Origin: Okibacterium fritillariae
GTDB taxonomy: Bacteria; Actinomycetota; Actinomycetes; Actinomycetales; Microbacteriaceae
Reading direction: 5' to 3'
DNA length: 64,000 nt
Assembly: GCF_900167575.1 (NCBI RefSeq)
Contig: NZ_FUZP01000003.1
Coordinates: 1-64,000 of the forward strand
Shown here: one piece after another, positions 46,954 to 55,903 of the stretch
How the letters are laid out: each line of letters begins with the position of its first letter
Position numbering within the stretch: position 1 is the stretch's first letter
The notes under the pieces: model-generated
Told to the model about the DNA's origin: nothing
The model's input: only the letters and a program-made list of their open reading frames with translations
The model's database searches: none
Made by a program: the position numbers and the translations under genes

Positions 46954-47783
46954 CGGATCCCTATCGCAGCTTCGTACGCGCGCGCCCGCGACACTACCTC
47001 TACGCCCTCAACCCGCTGGCGAAACTGGTGGCCGTGCTGCCCGCCATGGCGGCGCTTCTTTTCACGCGCGACATCCTGACCCCGCTGCTCTTCCTGATGC
47101 TCGCGCTCGCCGTCATCGTGACGGGGGCTCGCATCGGCCGACGCACCGCCCTGTTGCTCGGCGCGGCCCTCCCTGTGCTGATCGTCGTCTTCGCGCTGGG
47201 TTTCGGCGCATGGACCGACCCGGCGGCCGCGCTGCGCTCGACGCTCCTGCCCGAAGGCCTCTTCGGCCTGCCACCGGATGCCGTGGTCGTGCAGGTGGGC
47301 GACTACCGCTACACGGTGGCCGCGCTCGGCGTGGGCCTCGCCACTTCGTTGCGGCTGTGCAGCATCCTCACGCTGTCACTGATCGCCGGTCTGACGACGG
47401 CCGGGCCCGACCTCGTGCGCTCGCTCGTGCAGAACCTGCGCGTGCCCTACCGCTTCGGCTACACGGCCCTGGCGGCCTATCGTTTCGTGCCGCGCTTCGG
47501 GCGCGACCTCGAGCAGCTGCGGGCGGCGCGCCGGGTGCGCGGCGCGGCGGCCCGTCGGGGGCCCGCTGCATGGGCGGCACGCACCGTCGGGATGGTCGTG
47601 CCCCTCCTGGCCGGCGGCATCCGACACGCCGAGCGGATGTCTTTCGCCATGGATTCTCGAGCGTTCGGAGCGTCCCGGCACAGAACTGAGCGATATTCGG
47701 TTCCGTGGCGCGCTCGGGACACCGCGTTCGTCGTCATTCTGCTGCTCGCGTCCTTGGCCCTGTTCGTCGTCGGGCAGCGCTAA
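46950..47783 (+). CDS. EcfT-type transmembrane subunit of the ECF importer
   Basis: 277 residues, GTG start at 46950 overlapping the ATPase stop. Helices are at about 27-45, 49-66, 70-92 and 127-150, with a final one at 255-275. The EcfT coupling motif region is RFVPRFGRDLEQLRAARRVR, with the A-R-x-x-R-G pattern that contacts the ATPases. Couples ATP use to the substrate subunit. Last gene of the transport operon. Confidence 0.93.
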   Translation: MTDPYRSFVRARPRHYLYALNPLAKLVAVLPAMAALLFTRDILTPLLFLMLALAVIVTGARIGRRTALLLGAALPVLIVVFALGFGAWTDPAAALRSTLLPEGLFGLPPDAVVVQVGDYRYTVAALGVGLATSLRLCSILTLSLIAGLTTAGPDLVRSLVQNLRVPYRFGYTALAAYRFVPRFGRDLEQLRAARRVRGAAARRGPAAWAARTVGMVVPLLAGGIRHAERMSFAMDSRAFGASRHRTERYSVPWRARDTAFVVILLLASLALFVVGQR

Positions 47784-47930
47784 AACGACTAATCCTCACT
47801 CTTTTCCCGATTGCGCCACCAGCTGTCGACCGGGACTCGTTCGGCGCGCAAAAAAATCGAGCGGCGGCCCCGGATGCGGTGCTACAGTCCCGAGCAACAG
47901 ACGACAACACGACGCCAGCAAGGGGATACC

Positions 47931-48413
47931 ATGACCGAGCACAGCGACGCCGCATCGGTGCCCGCAGACGACTACGGCCCCGTCGAGGTCCTCGTGCTCG
48001 CATTCCCCGAGGCGGGTCCCGGCCCCGCTGTCGCCCAGGCCGTCGCGCAACTGGCCGACGTGGACTCGGTGCGTCTGCTCGATCTCGTCTTCGTGAGTAA
48101 ATCGGTGGGCGGCGAGGTGTCGATCCTCGAATGGGATGAATTCCATCACAATGCCCCCGAAGACTTCGAGGCGTTCCGCGAAATCGTCGCGGCCCTCGAC
48201 CTGGCGGCACACGGCCTCACGGGCGAGACGGATGTCGCCGATCTCGCGCCCCTCGTGACCGCCGGCTCCTCGGCGGCCATACTGGTCGTAGAAATGTTGT
48301 GGGCCAGGGACTTGGCGGCGACGATCTCGGCGGGCGGCGGAGCAATCCGACACGTCGAGACGATTCCGGCGTCCGTGGTCAACGAGATCGTCGCCGAAGC
48401 ATCCGGACTCTGA
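47931..48413 (+). CDS. DUF6325-type conserved actinobacterial protein
   Basis: 160 residues, ATG at 47931 after AAGGGGATACC. The sequence YGPVEVLVLAFPEAGPGPAV, VRLLDLVFVSKSVGGEVSIL, SAAILVVEMLWARDLA and ISAGGGAIRHVETIPASVV has the look of DUF1269/DUF6325 proteins. It is soluble, alpha-beta, with no catalytic motif. It is paired with a SHOCT-domain gene 15 bases downstream, a frequent pairing. Confidence 0.8.
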   Translation: MTEHSDAASVPADDYGPVEVLVLAFPEAGPGPAVAQAVAQLADVDSVRLLDLVFVSKSVGGEVSILEWDEFHHNAPEDFEAFREIVAALDLAAHGLTGETDVADLAPLVTAGSSAAILVVEMLWARDLAATISAGGGAIRHVETIPASVVNEIVAEASGL

Positions 48414-48428
48414 CGAAACGAGACGAAC

Positions 48429-48872
48429 ATGCCTTTCCTGAGACGCATCGGACGCGGGGGTCTGCTGCAGGCCGCAGCCCGGACCGCCGTCATCGCGGGC
48501 ACCGCCACGGCCGTGTCGGGAGGAATCAGGCGCTTCCAGGAGCGCGACCGCTACGACGAAGCGCCCGAGCCCGCTCCACAGGGTGGTCCGCAGGGCTACG
48601 GCCAGCAGAATTATGGGCAGCCCGCGTCCGGCACGATGCCGACCCCGGCGCAAGCCGCCGAGCACTACCCGACACTACCCGGCGCAGCCGACGGCTACGA
48701 CGGCGCGGATGGTTCCGCCGGCGCTGCTGGAGGCGGGCCCGGGCCGGTCGCCGGCCCCGCGGGAGGCGCCGATCTGATGCAGCAACTCGAACAGCTCGCG
48801 GCGCTGCACCAACAGGGCGCGCTCACGGCGGAAGAGTTCGGCGCAGCGAAGAGCAAACTACTCGGCCTGTAG
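48429..48872 (+). CDS. SHOCT-domain protein
   Basis: 147 residues, ATG at 48429. A short hydrophobic Ala/Thr segment (TAVIAGTATAVSGGIRRFQ) near residue 20, then a Gly/Pro/Gln-rich disordered middle, and a C-terminal SHOCT helix pair (QLEQLAALHQQGALTAEEFG, AAKSKLLGL). SHOCT is a short oligomerisation or lipid-linked motif. Partner of the preceding DUF6325-type gene. Confidence 0.85.
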   Translation: MPFLRRIGRGGLLQAAARTAVIAGTATAVSGGIRRFQERDRYDEAPEPAPQGGPQGYGQQNYGQPASGTMPTPAQAAEHYPTLPGAADGYDGADGSAGAAGGGPGPVAGPAGGADLMQQLEQLAALHQQGALTAEEFGAAKSKLLGL

Positions 48873-48928
48873 GTCTTCCCCGTCACTGAGCCGCTCTCCC
48901 CCGAGCGTATTCCCATCGCGCAATTCTC

Positions 48929-48944
48929 TCGAACATATGTTCTA
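48929..48944 (+). promoter_or_regulatory. SOS box (LexA site) upstream of the radical SAM gene
   Basis: TCGAACATATGTTCTA matches the actinobacterial LexA site TCGAAC-N4-GTTCGA at 11 of 12 defined bases. It ends 8 bases before the start codon, so LexA bound here would block transcription. Confidence 0.75.
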
Positions 48945-48952
48945 CTAGGTGT

Positions 48953-50116
48953 ATGAGATGGAACGCGCAGGCAATCGCTACAGAAGACGCCGACGCGCTT
49001 CCCGGCCTCGCCAAGCTCAACAACCTCGTGCGCACCGTGCAGACGCCCGAGTTCGCCGGCGTCACCTTCCACGAGGTGCTCGCCAAGTCCGCGCTCAACA
49101 AAGTGCACTCGCAATCGAGCGTTCCCTTCGGCTGGACCATCAACCCCTACCGCGGATGCTCGCACGCCTGCGTCTATTGCTTCGCCCGCCCCACGCACAC
49201 CTACCTCGATCTGAACGCGGGCGCCGACTTCGACAACCAGGTAGTCGTCAAGGTCAACGTGGCCGATGTCTTGCGCACCGAGCTGGCCAAACCGAGTTGG
49301 GGGCGCCACCCGGTGGCGCTCGGCACCAACACCGACCCCTACCAGCGGGCCGAGGGCAAGTACAAGCTCATGCCCGGCATCATCGAGGCCCTGGCCGCGA
49401 GCGGCACTCCCCTGTCGATGCTCACCAAGGGCACGCTGCTGCGGCGCGACCTGGGGTTGCTGGCTGCGGCGGCCGAGACCATCCCCGTCGATCTGGCGAT
49501 GTCGATCGCGATTTACGACCCCGAGTTGCAGCAGTCGATCGAGCCGGGCACCCCGTCGGCCACCGCTCGACTCGCCACCGTCACGGCGGCGCGTGAGGCC
49601 GGTCTGCCGTGCAGCGTGTTCCTCATGCCGATCCTGCCGCACCTCACCGACACGCGAGAACACCTCGACAATGCCCTGCGCATGTGCGCCGAGGCGGGCG
49701 CGACGTCGGTGCTCTACACGGCGCTTCACCTGCGGCCGGGCGTGAAGGGGTGGTTCATGCACTGGTTGCAGCGCAATCATCCCCACCTCGTGGCGTCGTA
49801 TACCGAGATGTATGCCGAGTCGTCCTATGCGCCGAAGGAGTACCGGCGGTGGCTGTCCGAGCGCATGGGGCCGCTCATGCGCACGCACGGTCTCACGCGC
49901 GGCGAGGAGGACCCGGTGACGGGCGGCATCCGTTCGGCCGCGCTCGGCATGTATACGGGCGGCGACGGCGAACGTCGACGGCGGCCGGCCGGCTCCGATC
50001 CGTCGAAGATGGCGTGGTCGGCGGGGGCCACGGGCGCGAAGTCGGTGGCGGCGCCCGCGCCCAGCGGGCCGCGCTTCGAACCCAGCCCGGACGAGCCGCC
50101 ACCCACCCTGTTCTGA
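48953..50116 (+). CDS. Rv2578c-family radical SAM protein
   Basis: 387 residues, ATG at 48953. The radical SAM cluster motif is RGCSHACVYCFARPTH (C-x3-C-x2-C), preceded by NPYRGC and followed by GTNTDPYQRAEGKYKLMPGI, the pattern of the Rv2578c and SplB-like group. The C-terminal 60 residues are disordered. A near-perfect SOS box overlaps the promoter, so induction by DNA damage is likely. The reaction is not known; a link to DNA lesion repair is an inference. Confidence 0.92.
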   Translation: MRWNAQAIATEDADALPGLAKLNNLVRTVQTPEFAGVTFHEVLAKSALNKVHSQSSVPFGWTINPYRGCSHACVYCFARPTHTYLDLNAGADFDNQVVVKVNVADVLRTELAKPSWGRHPVALGTNTDPYQRAEGKYKLMPGIIEALAASGTPLSMLTKGTLLRRDLGLLAAAAETIPVDLAMSIAIYDPELQQSIEPGTPSATARLATVTAAREAGLPCSVFLMPILPHLTDTREHLDNALRMCAEAGATSVLYTALHLRPGVKGWFMHWLQRNHPHLVASYTEMYAESSYAPKEYRRWLSERMGPLMRTHGLTRGEEDPVTGGIRSAALGMYTGGDGERRRRPAGSDPSKMAWSAGATGAKSVAAPAPSGPRFEPSPDEPPPTLF

Positions 50117-50231
50117 GGTCCGCTCCACGCTGTGTGTCGGCTCGCTGCCGGCACGGGCACCCAGAACGCTGCTGAACCCTCTCTCCGGCTCGTCGGTCGA
50201 TCCGCTCCCACGGGCGTCACCGAGAACGCAA

Positions 50232-50262
50232 AAACGGGCCGCCCCCTGAGGGACGGCCCGTT
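50232..50262 (-). terminator. Terminator of the DEAD-box helicase gene
   Basis: AAACGGGCCGCCC and GGGACGGCCCGTT form a 13-base-pair stem with one G-T pair. On the minus strand it is followed by TTTTTGCG, 20 bases past the helicase stop. It also lies after the convergent radical SAM gene. Confidence 0.85.
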
Positions 50263-50281
50263 CGTGTGCGAGACGCGGGTG

Positions 50282-52540
50282 TTACGCCGTGATGTCCGCG
50301 AGGGTCATGCGGCCGGCGAGACCTTCGATGATGTCGTCGCCCGGGCGGGCTTCGACGAAATCGGCCTCGATCTCGGCGCGACCGAGAAGCTCGGTCATGC
50401 GACGCTGACGGCTGCGCGGGATCAGGGTGACGACGACGCCCTCCTTGCCGGCGCGGCCGGTGCGACCCGAGCGGTGCAGGTAGGTCTTGTACTCGTCGGG
50501 CGCGTCGGCCTGCACCACGAGCGTGATGTCGTCGACGTGGATGCCGCGGGCTGCGACATCCGTGGCCACGAGAACCTTGACGCGACCGCTGGTCACCTTT
50601 TCGAGGTTGCGCGTGCGGCGGGCCTGGTTCAGGTCACCGTGCAGGGCGACGGCGGGGATGCCGGCATCCTCGAGCTGGTCGGTCAGACGCTCGGCGTAGG
50701 CACGGGTGCGGGCGAAGATGAGGGTCTTCTCCTCGCGGTCGGCCAGCTGCTCGATGAGCTGATCCTTGTCGCGGTGCTCGACCACGAGAACGCGGTGGTC
50801 GATGGTCGAGGAAGCCTGGTCCTCACCGGCGACCTCGTGCACGGCCGGGTTCTGCAGGAACTCGTTGACGAGCGCCGCAACACCCTTGTCGAGGGTGGCC
50901 GAGAAGAGCAGCTTCTGGTTGCCCGAAGCGGTCTCGCGGATGATGCGCTGCACGGGCTCGAGGAAGCCGAGGTCGCACATGTGGTCGGCCTCGTCGAGAA
51001 CGACGATGGAAACCTCGGAGAGGTCGAGACGACCCTGCTCGATGAGGTCTTCGATGCGGCCGGGCGTTCCGATGATGATGTCGACGCCGCGCTGCAGGGC
51101 GCCCACCTGGCGGCCCTGGGGCACGCCGCCGTAGATCTGCGTGGTGAAGAGGCCGACGCTGCGGGCGATGGGCTGCACGGTGCGGTCGATCTGCAGGGCG
51201 AGCTCACGTGTGGGGGCCAGGATGAGCGCGCGGGGCTTGCGGCCCATCTCGCGTCGCTTGCCGCCACCGTTCTCCATGAGCTTCTCGACCAACGGAGCAC
51301 CGAAGGCGATGGTCTTGCCCGAGCCGGTGCGGCCGCGGCCGAGCACGTCGCGACCCGCGAGCACGTCGGGGATCGTGGCGGCCTGGATGGGGAACGGGCT
51401 TGCCGCGCCGAGTTCGGCGAGGGCGCCGGAGATGTTGCCACCGAGACCGAGGTCCTGGAAGGTCACACCCTCGACATCGGTCGCCGTCGTGGCCTGGGCC
51501 TCGAGGCGCTCGAGCACGACGTCTTCGTCACCGGAGAAGCCGGGGCGGTTCGCGGCATCGCGCTTCGGGTAGAAGTCGCTCGCGCGGCCCTCGTTCTCGG
51601 GGCGGCCGTCTCGCGTGAAGGTGCGGGGCGGCTTCGCGTCGCGGAATGCGGGCTTGTCGTCGCGGAACGCGGGCTTGGAATCGCGGTCGAAGCGGCGGGG
51701 CGCGTCGTTGTCGCGGCGGGGGGCGCGGTCATCGCGGTTGAACGAACGAGGCGCGTCATTGTCGCGACGGGGCGCACGGTCGTCACGGTTGAAGGAGCGA
51801 GGCGCGCGGTCATCGCGGTTGAACGAACGCGGGGCGCGGTCGTCGCGGCCGGCCGAACGCGGAGCGCGGTCGTCACGGTTGAACGAACGAGGAGCGCGGT
51901 CATCGCGGTCGAAACGGCGAGGCGCATCGTTGTCACGACGGGGCGCACGGTCGTCACGGTTGAAGGAGCGAGGCGCACGGTCGTCACGGTTGAACGAACG
52001 CGGGGCGCGGTCGTCGCGGCCGGCCGAACGCGGAGCGCGGTCGTCACGGTTGAACGAACGAGGCGCGCGGTCATCGCGGTCGAAACGGCGAGGCGCATCG
52101 TTGTCACGACGAGGAGCACGGTCGTCACGGTTGAACGAACGAGGCGCACGGTCGTCACGGTTGAACGAGCGCGGGGCTCGGTCATCGCGATCGAAACGGC
52201 GGGGGGCGTCGTTGTCGCGGCGAGGGGCGCGGTCATCGCGGTTGAACGAACGCGGGGCGTCGTTGTCGCGGCGGGGCGCACGGTCGTCACGGTCGAACGA
52301 ACGCGGGGCGCGGTCGTCGTCAGAACGCTTCGCACGGGGCTCATCGGAGTAGCGGCCGGCGTGCTTCGCGGCACGCTCGTCGGCGTTCCAGCGGGCCTTC
52401 TTGGGGGCGTTGGGGTCGGCTGCGCGGAATCCGCGGTGGCCTTCGCTGCGGCTGCCCGGCTTTCCGGCGGGGCGCTTTGCGGCGTAGTTGGGGTCGTAGT
52501 TCTTGGCGGGTCGTCCGCCGACAGGCTTCTTTTTAGGCAT
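50282..52540 (-). CDS. DEAD-box RNA helicase with long repetitive N-terminal domain
   Basis: 752 residues, ATG at 52540 after GGAAAAG. Residues 1-65 are basic; about 70-310 are a repeat region of [10 protein letters not shown] units; the helicase core fills about 365-745. Core motifs: [85 protein letters not shown]. It remodels RNA, probably in ribosome assembly or cold adaptation. Related RhlE/CsdA proteins usually carry such tails at the C terminus, so the N-terminal placement is unusual. A long leader (up to 290 bases) precedes it. Confidence 0.95.
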   Translation of the reverse strand: MPKKKPVGGRPAKNYDPNYAAKRPAGKPGSRSEGHRGFRAADPNAPKKARWNADERAAKHAGRYSDEPRAKRSDDDRAPRSFDRDDRAPRRDNDAPRSFNRDDRAPRRDNDAPRRFDRDDRAPRSFNRDDRAPRSFNRDDRAPRRDNDAPRRFDRDDRAPRSFNRDDRAPRSAGRDDRAPRSFNRDDRAPRSFNRDDRAPRRDNDAPRRFDRDDRAPRSFNRDDRAPRSAGRDDRAPRSFNRDDRAPRSFNRDDRAPRRDNDAPRSFNRDDRAPRRDNDAPRRFDRDSKPAFRDDKPAFRDAKPPRTFTRDGRPENEGRASDFYPKRDAANRPGFSGDEDVVLERLEAQATTATDVEGVTFQDLGLGGNISGALAELGAASPFPIQAATIPDVLAGRDVLGRGRTGSGKTIAFGAPLVEKLMENGGGKRREMGRKPRALILAPTRELALQIDRTVQPIARSVGLFTTQIYGGVPQGRQVGALQRGVDIIIGTPGRIEDLIEQGRLDLSEVSIVVLDEADHMCDLGFLEPVQRIIRETASGNQKLLFSATLDKGVAALVNEFLQNPAVHEVAGEDQASSTIDHRVLVVEHRDKDQLIEQLADREEKTLIFARTRAYAERLTDQLEDAGIPAVALHGDLNQARRTRNLEKVTSGRVKVLVATDVAARGIHVDDITLVVQADAPDEYKTYLHRSGRTGRAGKEGVVVTLIPRSRQRRMTELLGRAEIEADFVEARPGDDIIEGLAGRMTLADITA
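51690..52330 (-). repeat. 30-base repeat with 171-base higher-order period in the helicase gene
   Basis: The basic unit is about 30 bases (10 residues, such as [10 protein letters not shown]), with [10 protein letters not shown] variants of similar size. A larger unit of 171 bases (57 residues) is duplicated: the same 20-mer, CGTCGCGGCCGGCCGAACGC, starts at 51841 and again at 52012. Confidence 0.9.
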
Positions 52541-52832
52541 GATACTTTTCCGGGTTATCTCTTTTTGCGTGAAAACAGCAAGCAAGAAGAGCCGCATACG
52601 TGAAGCGCGGCAATCTCTCTCATACCCGGGCGATCAGTGGCCGGGGACCGTTCACATCGTGTGAAATTCATCTGCGTTCTCGCAGTGAAACCGGCCCACC
52701 AGACTTACAAACCCTCTCCGCGTCACAACCGCGGTGTCTAGAGCCGACCTACACACGTTACACGAGCAGGGCACGGATGTCATCACCCCGACCGAAACGG
52801 CCGCGAAACATGTCTGCGCCATGCTAGTCATC
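52541..52832. other. Divergent intergenic region without genes
   Basis: 292 bases between the helicase and a GNAT gene. Apart from the palindrome at 52651-52665 and the helicase ribosome site, no gene, RNA motif or terminator is evident. Its length would allow a long 5' leader for the helicase, as in cold-shock helicases. Confidence 0.5.
52651..52665. promoter_or_regulatory. Palindrome TTCACA-N3-TGTGAA
   Basis: A perfect 6+3+6 inverted repeat (TTCACATCGTGTGAA) in the gap between the divergent helicase and GNAT genes, 111 bases upstream of the helicase start. It is a candidate operator for either gene. Confidence 0.4.
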
Positions 52833-53333
52833 ATGAGCATCACGATCACCCCGGAACCCGCGCGCCAAGCCGAACTCATCGAGCTGATGGAGGCGGGCGC
52901 CGCGTATGCGCACAGCCTGTACCCGCCCGAGGAGAACTTCCTCCTCGACGTCGAAGAGCTCGAGGTGCCGGGCATCGTCGTCTACGTGGCCCGCGACGAC
53001 AGCGGCCGGGCGCTCGGCATGGTCGCCCTCGTGCCGCTCACGAACCCCGCCTCCGGCACCGGAACGCCCGGCGAGGTCGAGGCGGAGGTCAAGCGCATGT
53101 TCGTGCACCCCGACGGCCGCGGGCAGGGCATCGCGACGACCCTGATGGATCGCCTCGAAGCCGACGCCGCGGCATCCGGATTCACGCGCATCGTGCTGGA
53201 GACCGGCACCCTGCACAATGCCGCCCAGGCGCTTTATACCCGCTGCGGCTATGTGGAGATCCCGCAGTACGGGCCCTACGCGGGGGCCGCCTCGAGCCTG
53301 TGCATGGCGAAGTCGCTCAGGCCCGCGGCCTGA
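52833..53333 (+). CDS. GNAT-family N-acetyltransferase
   Basis: 166 residues from the ATG at 52833 (MSITITPEPARQAELIEL); an ATG at 52821 is also in frame. No ribosome site is seen. Core: IVVYVARDDSGRALGMVALV, EVKRMFVHPDGRGQGIATTL with the acetyl-CoA loop GRGQGIA, FTRIVLETGTLHNAAQALYT and RCGYVEIPQYGPY. The PPEENFLLDVEELEVPGI start is typical of a group annotated as acetyltransferases of unknown substrate. Confidence 0.9.
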   Translation: MSITITPEPARQAELIELMEAGAAYAHSLYPPEENFLLDVEELEVPGIVVYVARDDSGRALGMVALVPLTNPASGTGTPGEVEAEVKRMFVHPDGRGQGIATTLMDRLEADAAASGFTRIVLETGTLHNAAQALYTRCGYVEIPQYGPYAGAASSLCMAKSLRPAA

Positions 53334-53334
53334 A

Positions 53335-54330
53335 CTACTTGCGCAGCGCCTTTGTGACCGTTGCCGCGAGGACCGCAGCCGCCCCGGCCGCCACCGAGTA
53401 GACGAGCGGACGGTGGCGGATCGCCCACGTCTGCACCGTCTCGCCGTGGGCCTTGTCGTCGAAGATTCCGTGTGCACCGTGGTCGCCGGGCGTGGGCTCG
53501 TAGAGGTTGGTCGGCAGCATCGGGTTCTTCTTCTCCGGCGCCTGCTGGCCGCTGTAGGCGGAGTTCGCCAGGTAGCGATCCATGAAACCGGCCGCGAAAC
53601 GGCTGCCGAGCACGGTTCCGACGGTGGCCTCGCCGACCCAGGTGCGCTTGCGCGGCTTCTCGGCCACGTCGGCCACCACGCGGGCGCAGACTTCGGGCTG
53701 CGAGATCGGCGGAACGGGCTGCGGGTGGTCGGGCAGCTGCGACTTGACCCAGCTGAACTGCATGGTGTTCATGGCGGGCATGTCCACGGTCGAGATGGAG
53801 ATGTTCGACTTGTTGTGGGTGAGCTCGGCGGTGACCGACTCGGTGAAGCCCTGGATGCCGTGCTTGGCGGCGCAGTAGGACGCCTGCAGCGGGATGCCGC
53901 GGTGCGCCAGAGCCGACCCGATCTGGATGATGTGGCCGGCGTTCCTCGGCGTCATACGCTTCAGAGCGGCCCGCGTTCCGTTGACGAAGCCGAAGAAGTT
54001 GACGGCGAAGGCGCGCTCGAAGTCCTCGGGGTCGGTGCTGACGAACTCGCCGAAGACGCCCACCATGGCGTCGTTGACCCACAGGTCGATGGGACCGAGT
54101 TCGGCTTCGACGCGGTCGGCCGCTGCGTCGACGGCGTCGCGGTCGGCAACGTCGGTGGACACTCCGAGGCCGCGGCGACCGAGCGCTTCTACGTCGGCGA
54201 CGGCTCCGTCGAGGCCTTCCTGGCCACGGGCGAGGATGGCGACATCCCAGTCACGGGCGGCCAGCTCGCGCACGATGGCGCGACCGAGTCCTGCGGATCC
54301 TCCGGTGACGACTGCAACTCCACGGCTCAT
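53335..54330 (-). CDS. Short-chain dehydrogenase/reductase with C-terminal membrane anchor
   Basis: 331 residues, ATG at 54330 overlapping the upstream stop (ATGA). Classical SDR: VVTGGSAGLGRAI (TGxxxGxG), VNDAMVGVFGEF, and the catalytic IIQIGSALAHRGIPLQASYC followed by AAKHG (Ser, Tyr, Lys). After about residue 260 there is a loop and a final hydrophobic stretch (YSVAAGAAAVLAATVTKAL), suggesting membrane attachment. Substrate unknown. Coupled to the Tudor-like gene. Confidence 0.92.
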   Translation of the reverse strand: MSRGVAVVTGGSAGLGRAIVRELAARDWDVAILARGQEGLDGAVADVEALGRRGLGVSTDVADRDAVDAAADRVEAELGPIDLWVNDAMVGVFGEFVSTDPEDFERAFAVNFFGFVNGTRAALKRMTPRNAGHIIQIGSALAHRGIPLQASYCAAKHGIQGFTESVTAELTHNKSNISISTVDMPAMNTMQFSWVKSQLPDHPQPVPPISQPEVCARVVADVAEKPRKRTWVGEATVGTVLGSRFAAGFMDRYLANSAYSGQQAPEKKNPMLPTNLYEPTPGDHGAHGIFDDKAHGETVQTWAIRHRPLVYSVAAGAAAVLAATVTKALRK

Positions 54331-54551
54331 GAACTTTTCTCCGATTTCTTCAACGTGCGTAGGGCGGAACCCTTGTGGGCCGCTTTCTTTCCCGACTTCT
54401 CCGATTCGACGATGTAGGCGGGTTCAAGGCTTGTCGCGGTGAAGTCCTGCCCGTCGAACGTGAAGTCCTTGTCCTTCTTCTCGCGCACGACGCCCTGCGT
54501 GCGGCCTTGCGGCGTCGACCAGCTCACGCGGTCTCCGATCTTGATGCTCAT
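54327..54551 (-). CDS. Small Tudor-like (DUF2945, hypervirulence-associated) protein
   Basis: 74 residues, ATG at 54551. IKIGDRVSWSTPQGRTQGVV, REKKDKDFTFDGQDFTATSL, EPAYIVESEKSGKKAAHKGS: one SH3/Tudor barrel and a basic tail. The family binds no known partner; in fungi it is linked to virulence, in bacteria its role is open. Overlaps the SDR start. Confidence 0.9.
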   Translation of the reverse strand: MSIKIGDRVSWSTPQGRTQGVVREKKDKDFTFDGQDFTATSLEPAYIVESEKSGKKAAHKGSALRTLKKSEKSS

Positions 54552-54720
54552 GGCATCCCTTCGCTTCGGTGGTGCGGGGCGGATGGGAAAGGGGGGTGAC
54601 CCCACGCTACGCCGAGCATTTTTCGCGGGCAGCCCCTTGTGAGTTGAAGCGGGCTCGACTAGTCGGCGTGCCGGGGGCGTCCGTTACCGCGACGAAACAG
54701 TGATCCGTCATGCTGGATGC

Positions 54721-55353
54721 ATGGAACACGAACCCATTACGGTTTCCATCGAACGGACGGTAGACCCCGCCCGCATCGGTGAAGCCACCATCTGGGTACA
54801 GGCTGGCATCAACCTCGCCAACAAGTACCCCGGCTTCCTCGGCTCCGGCTGGGTGAGGGCCGGCGAGACATCCGACATCTGGTACATGCTGTACCGATTC
54901 CGCGACGACGAGACGTTGCTGGCGTGGGAGAACTCCTCCGAACGCGCCTGGTGGCTGTCGAGCGGCAAGGACTTCATGCAGCATCGCCGCAGCGAGAAAC
55001 GCACGGGCATCGAGGGCTGGTTCGACGCCCCCTTCGCCACGAGCGTCTCGGCCGCGCACGGACCGGGCGGCCCCGAAGCGACGGGAACTCAGGTCACCGT
55101 GCCGTTGGCGCCGCCGCGCTGGAAGCAGGCGGTGAGCATCTGGCTGGGCTTCTTCCCCGTGAACCTCGTTTTCACGTTCCTGGTGACGTGGCTGGTGCCC
55201 GGGTGGGAGACGTGGGGCGTGCTGCTGCACGTGCTCGTCTCGACACTCGTCTTGACGCCGATCATGGCCTACTGGGTGTTGCCGTGGGTGACGCGGATGC
55301 TGCGCCCCTGGTTGCAGGCACCCTCACGTTCGCGCGGCCAGCTCGAGGCATAG
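54721..55353 (+). CDS. Antibiotic-biosynthesis-monooxygenase (ABM) domain membrane protein
   Basis: 210 residues, ATG at 54721 with a leaderless-type CATGCT six bases upstream. The first 95 residues are an ABM dimeric barrel (ITVSIERTVDPARIGEATIW, GWVRAGETSDIWYMLYRFRD). Two membrane helices follow (AVSIWLGFFPVNLVFTFLV, GVLLHVLVSTLVLTPIMAYW). This combined family is widespread and uncharacterised. Confidence 0.88.
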   Translation: MEHEPITVSIERTVDPARIGEATIWVQAGINLANKYPGFLGSGWVRAGETSDIWYMLYRFRDDETLLAWENSSERAWWLSSGKDFMQHRRSEKRTGIEGWFDAPFATSVSAAHGPGGPEATGTQVTVPLAPPRWKQAVSIWLGFFPVNLVFTFLVTWLVPGWETWGVLLHVLVSTLVLTPIMAYWVLPWVTRMLRPWLQAPSRSRGQLEA

Positions 55354-55380
55354 CCACTCGCAGCCGGGTTGCGCGTCGAG

Positions 55381-55851
55381 CTAGCGCTTGAAGCGGGCGG
55401 CCTCTTCGCCGCTCAGCGCGGCGTCGAGACGTTCGGCGAACTCGGGCGGCATGGGCGGCAGGTCTTCACGGCTGAACCAGCGCGCTTCGAGGTTTTCGCC
55501 GTCGGCGGGGGCTGGTTCTCCGCCGTCGTAGCGGCAGAGGAACGTGAAGTCGATGTACTGCGCGCGATCGCCGTTGGGGTAGACGTGTTCGGCCGTCGTC
55601 TGAATGCTGGCGAGCTTGACGACGGTGGCCCGGATGTCGGCCTCTTCGAGGACTTCGCGTTCGGCGGCGACGGCGGGCTCTTCGCCCGGGTCGATGATGC
55701 CCGTGACGGGCGTCCAGTTGCCGTTGTCGGCCCGGCGCACGAGCAGCAGGTCGCCGTTATCGCGCTGCACGACAGCCGTGATGCCCGACAGCCACAGAGG
55801 GTGGGTGCCGATCTTCGCGCGCAGCTCGAGGATGAAGTCCGGGGTAGCCAT
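55381..55851 (-). CDS. Nudix hydrolase
   Basis: 156 residues, ATG at 55851. The Nudix box is GIIDPGEEPAVAAEREVLEE followed by ADI, a full match to GX5EX7REUXEEXGU apart from Asp in place of the last Gly. Strands before and after (LWLSGITAVVQRDNGDLLLV, YIDFTFLCRYDGGE, ARWFSREDLPPMP) fit MutT-like enzymes that hydrolyse nucleoside diphosphate derivatives. Substrate unknown. Confidence 0.94.
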   Translation of the reverse strand: MATPDFILELRAKIGTHPLWLSGITAVVQRDNGDLLLVRRADNGNWTPVTGIIDPGEEPAVAAEREVLEEADIRATVVKLASIQTTAEHVYPNGDRAQYIDFTFLCRYDGGEPAPADGENLEARWFSREDLPPMPPEFAERLDAALSGEEAARFKR

Positions 55852-55903
55852 GCGACAAGCCTAAGGGCGGCGGATGCCTCTCCGCCGCCCCTCGGCTCAG
55901 CCG

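Noticed and set aside
51690-52330. Regular repeats considered as a CRISPR array
   Set aside because: Repeats are in frame, without unique spacers, and code part of a helicase.
50132-52603. An 823-codon plus-strand open frame opposite the DEAD-box gene
   Set aside because: It is antisense to an unmistakable helicase; its repeats are only the mirror of the R-D-D repeats.
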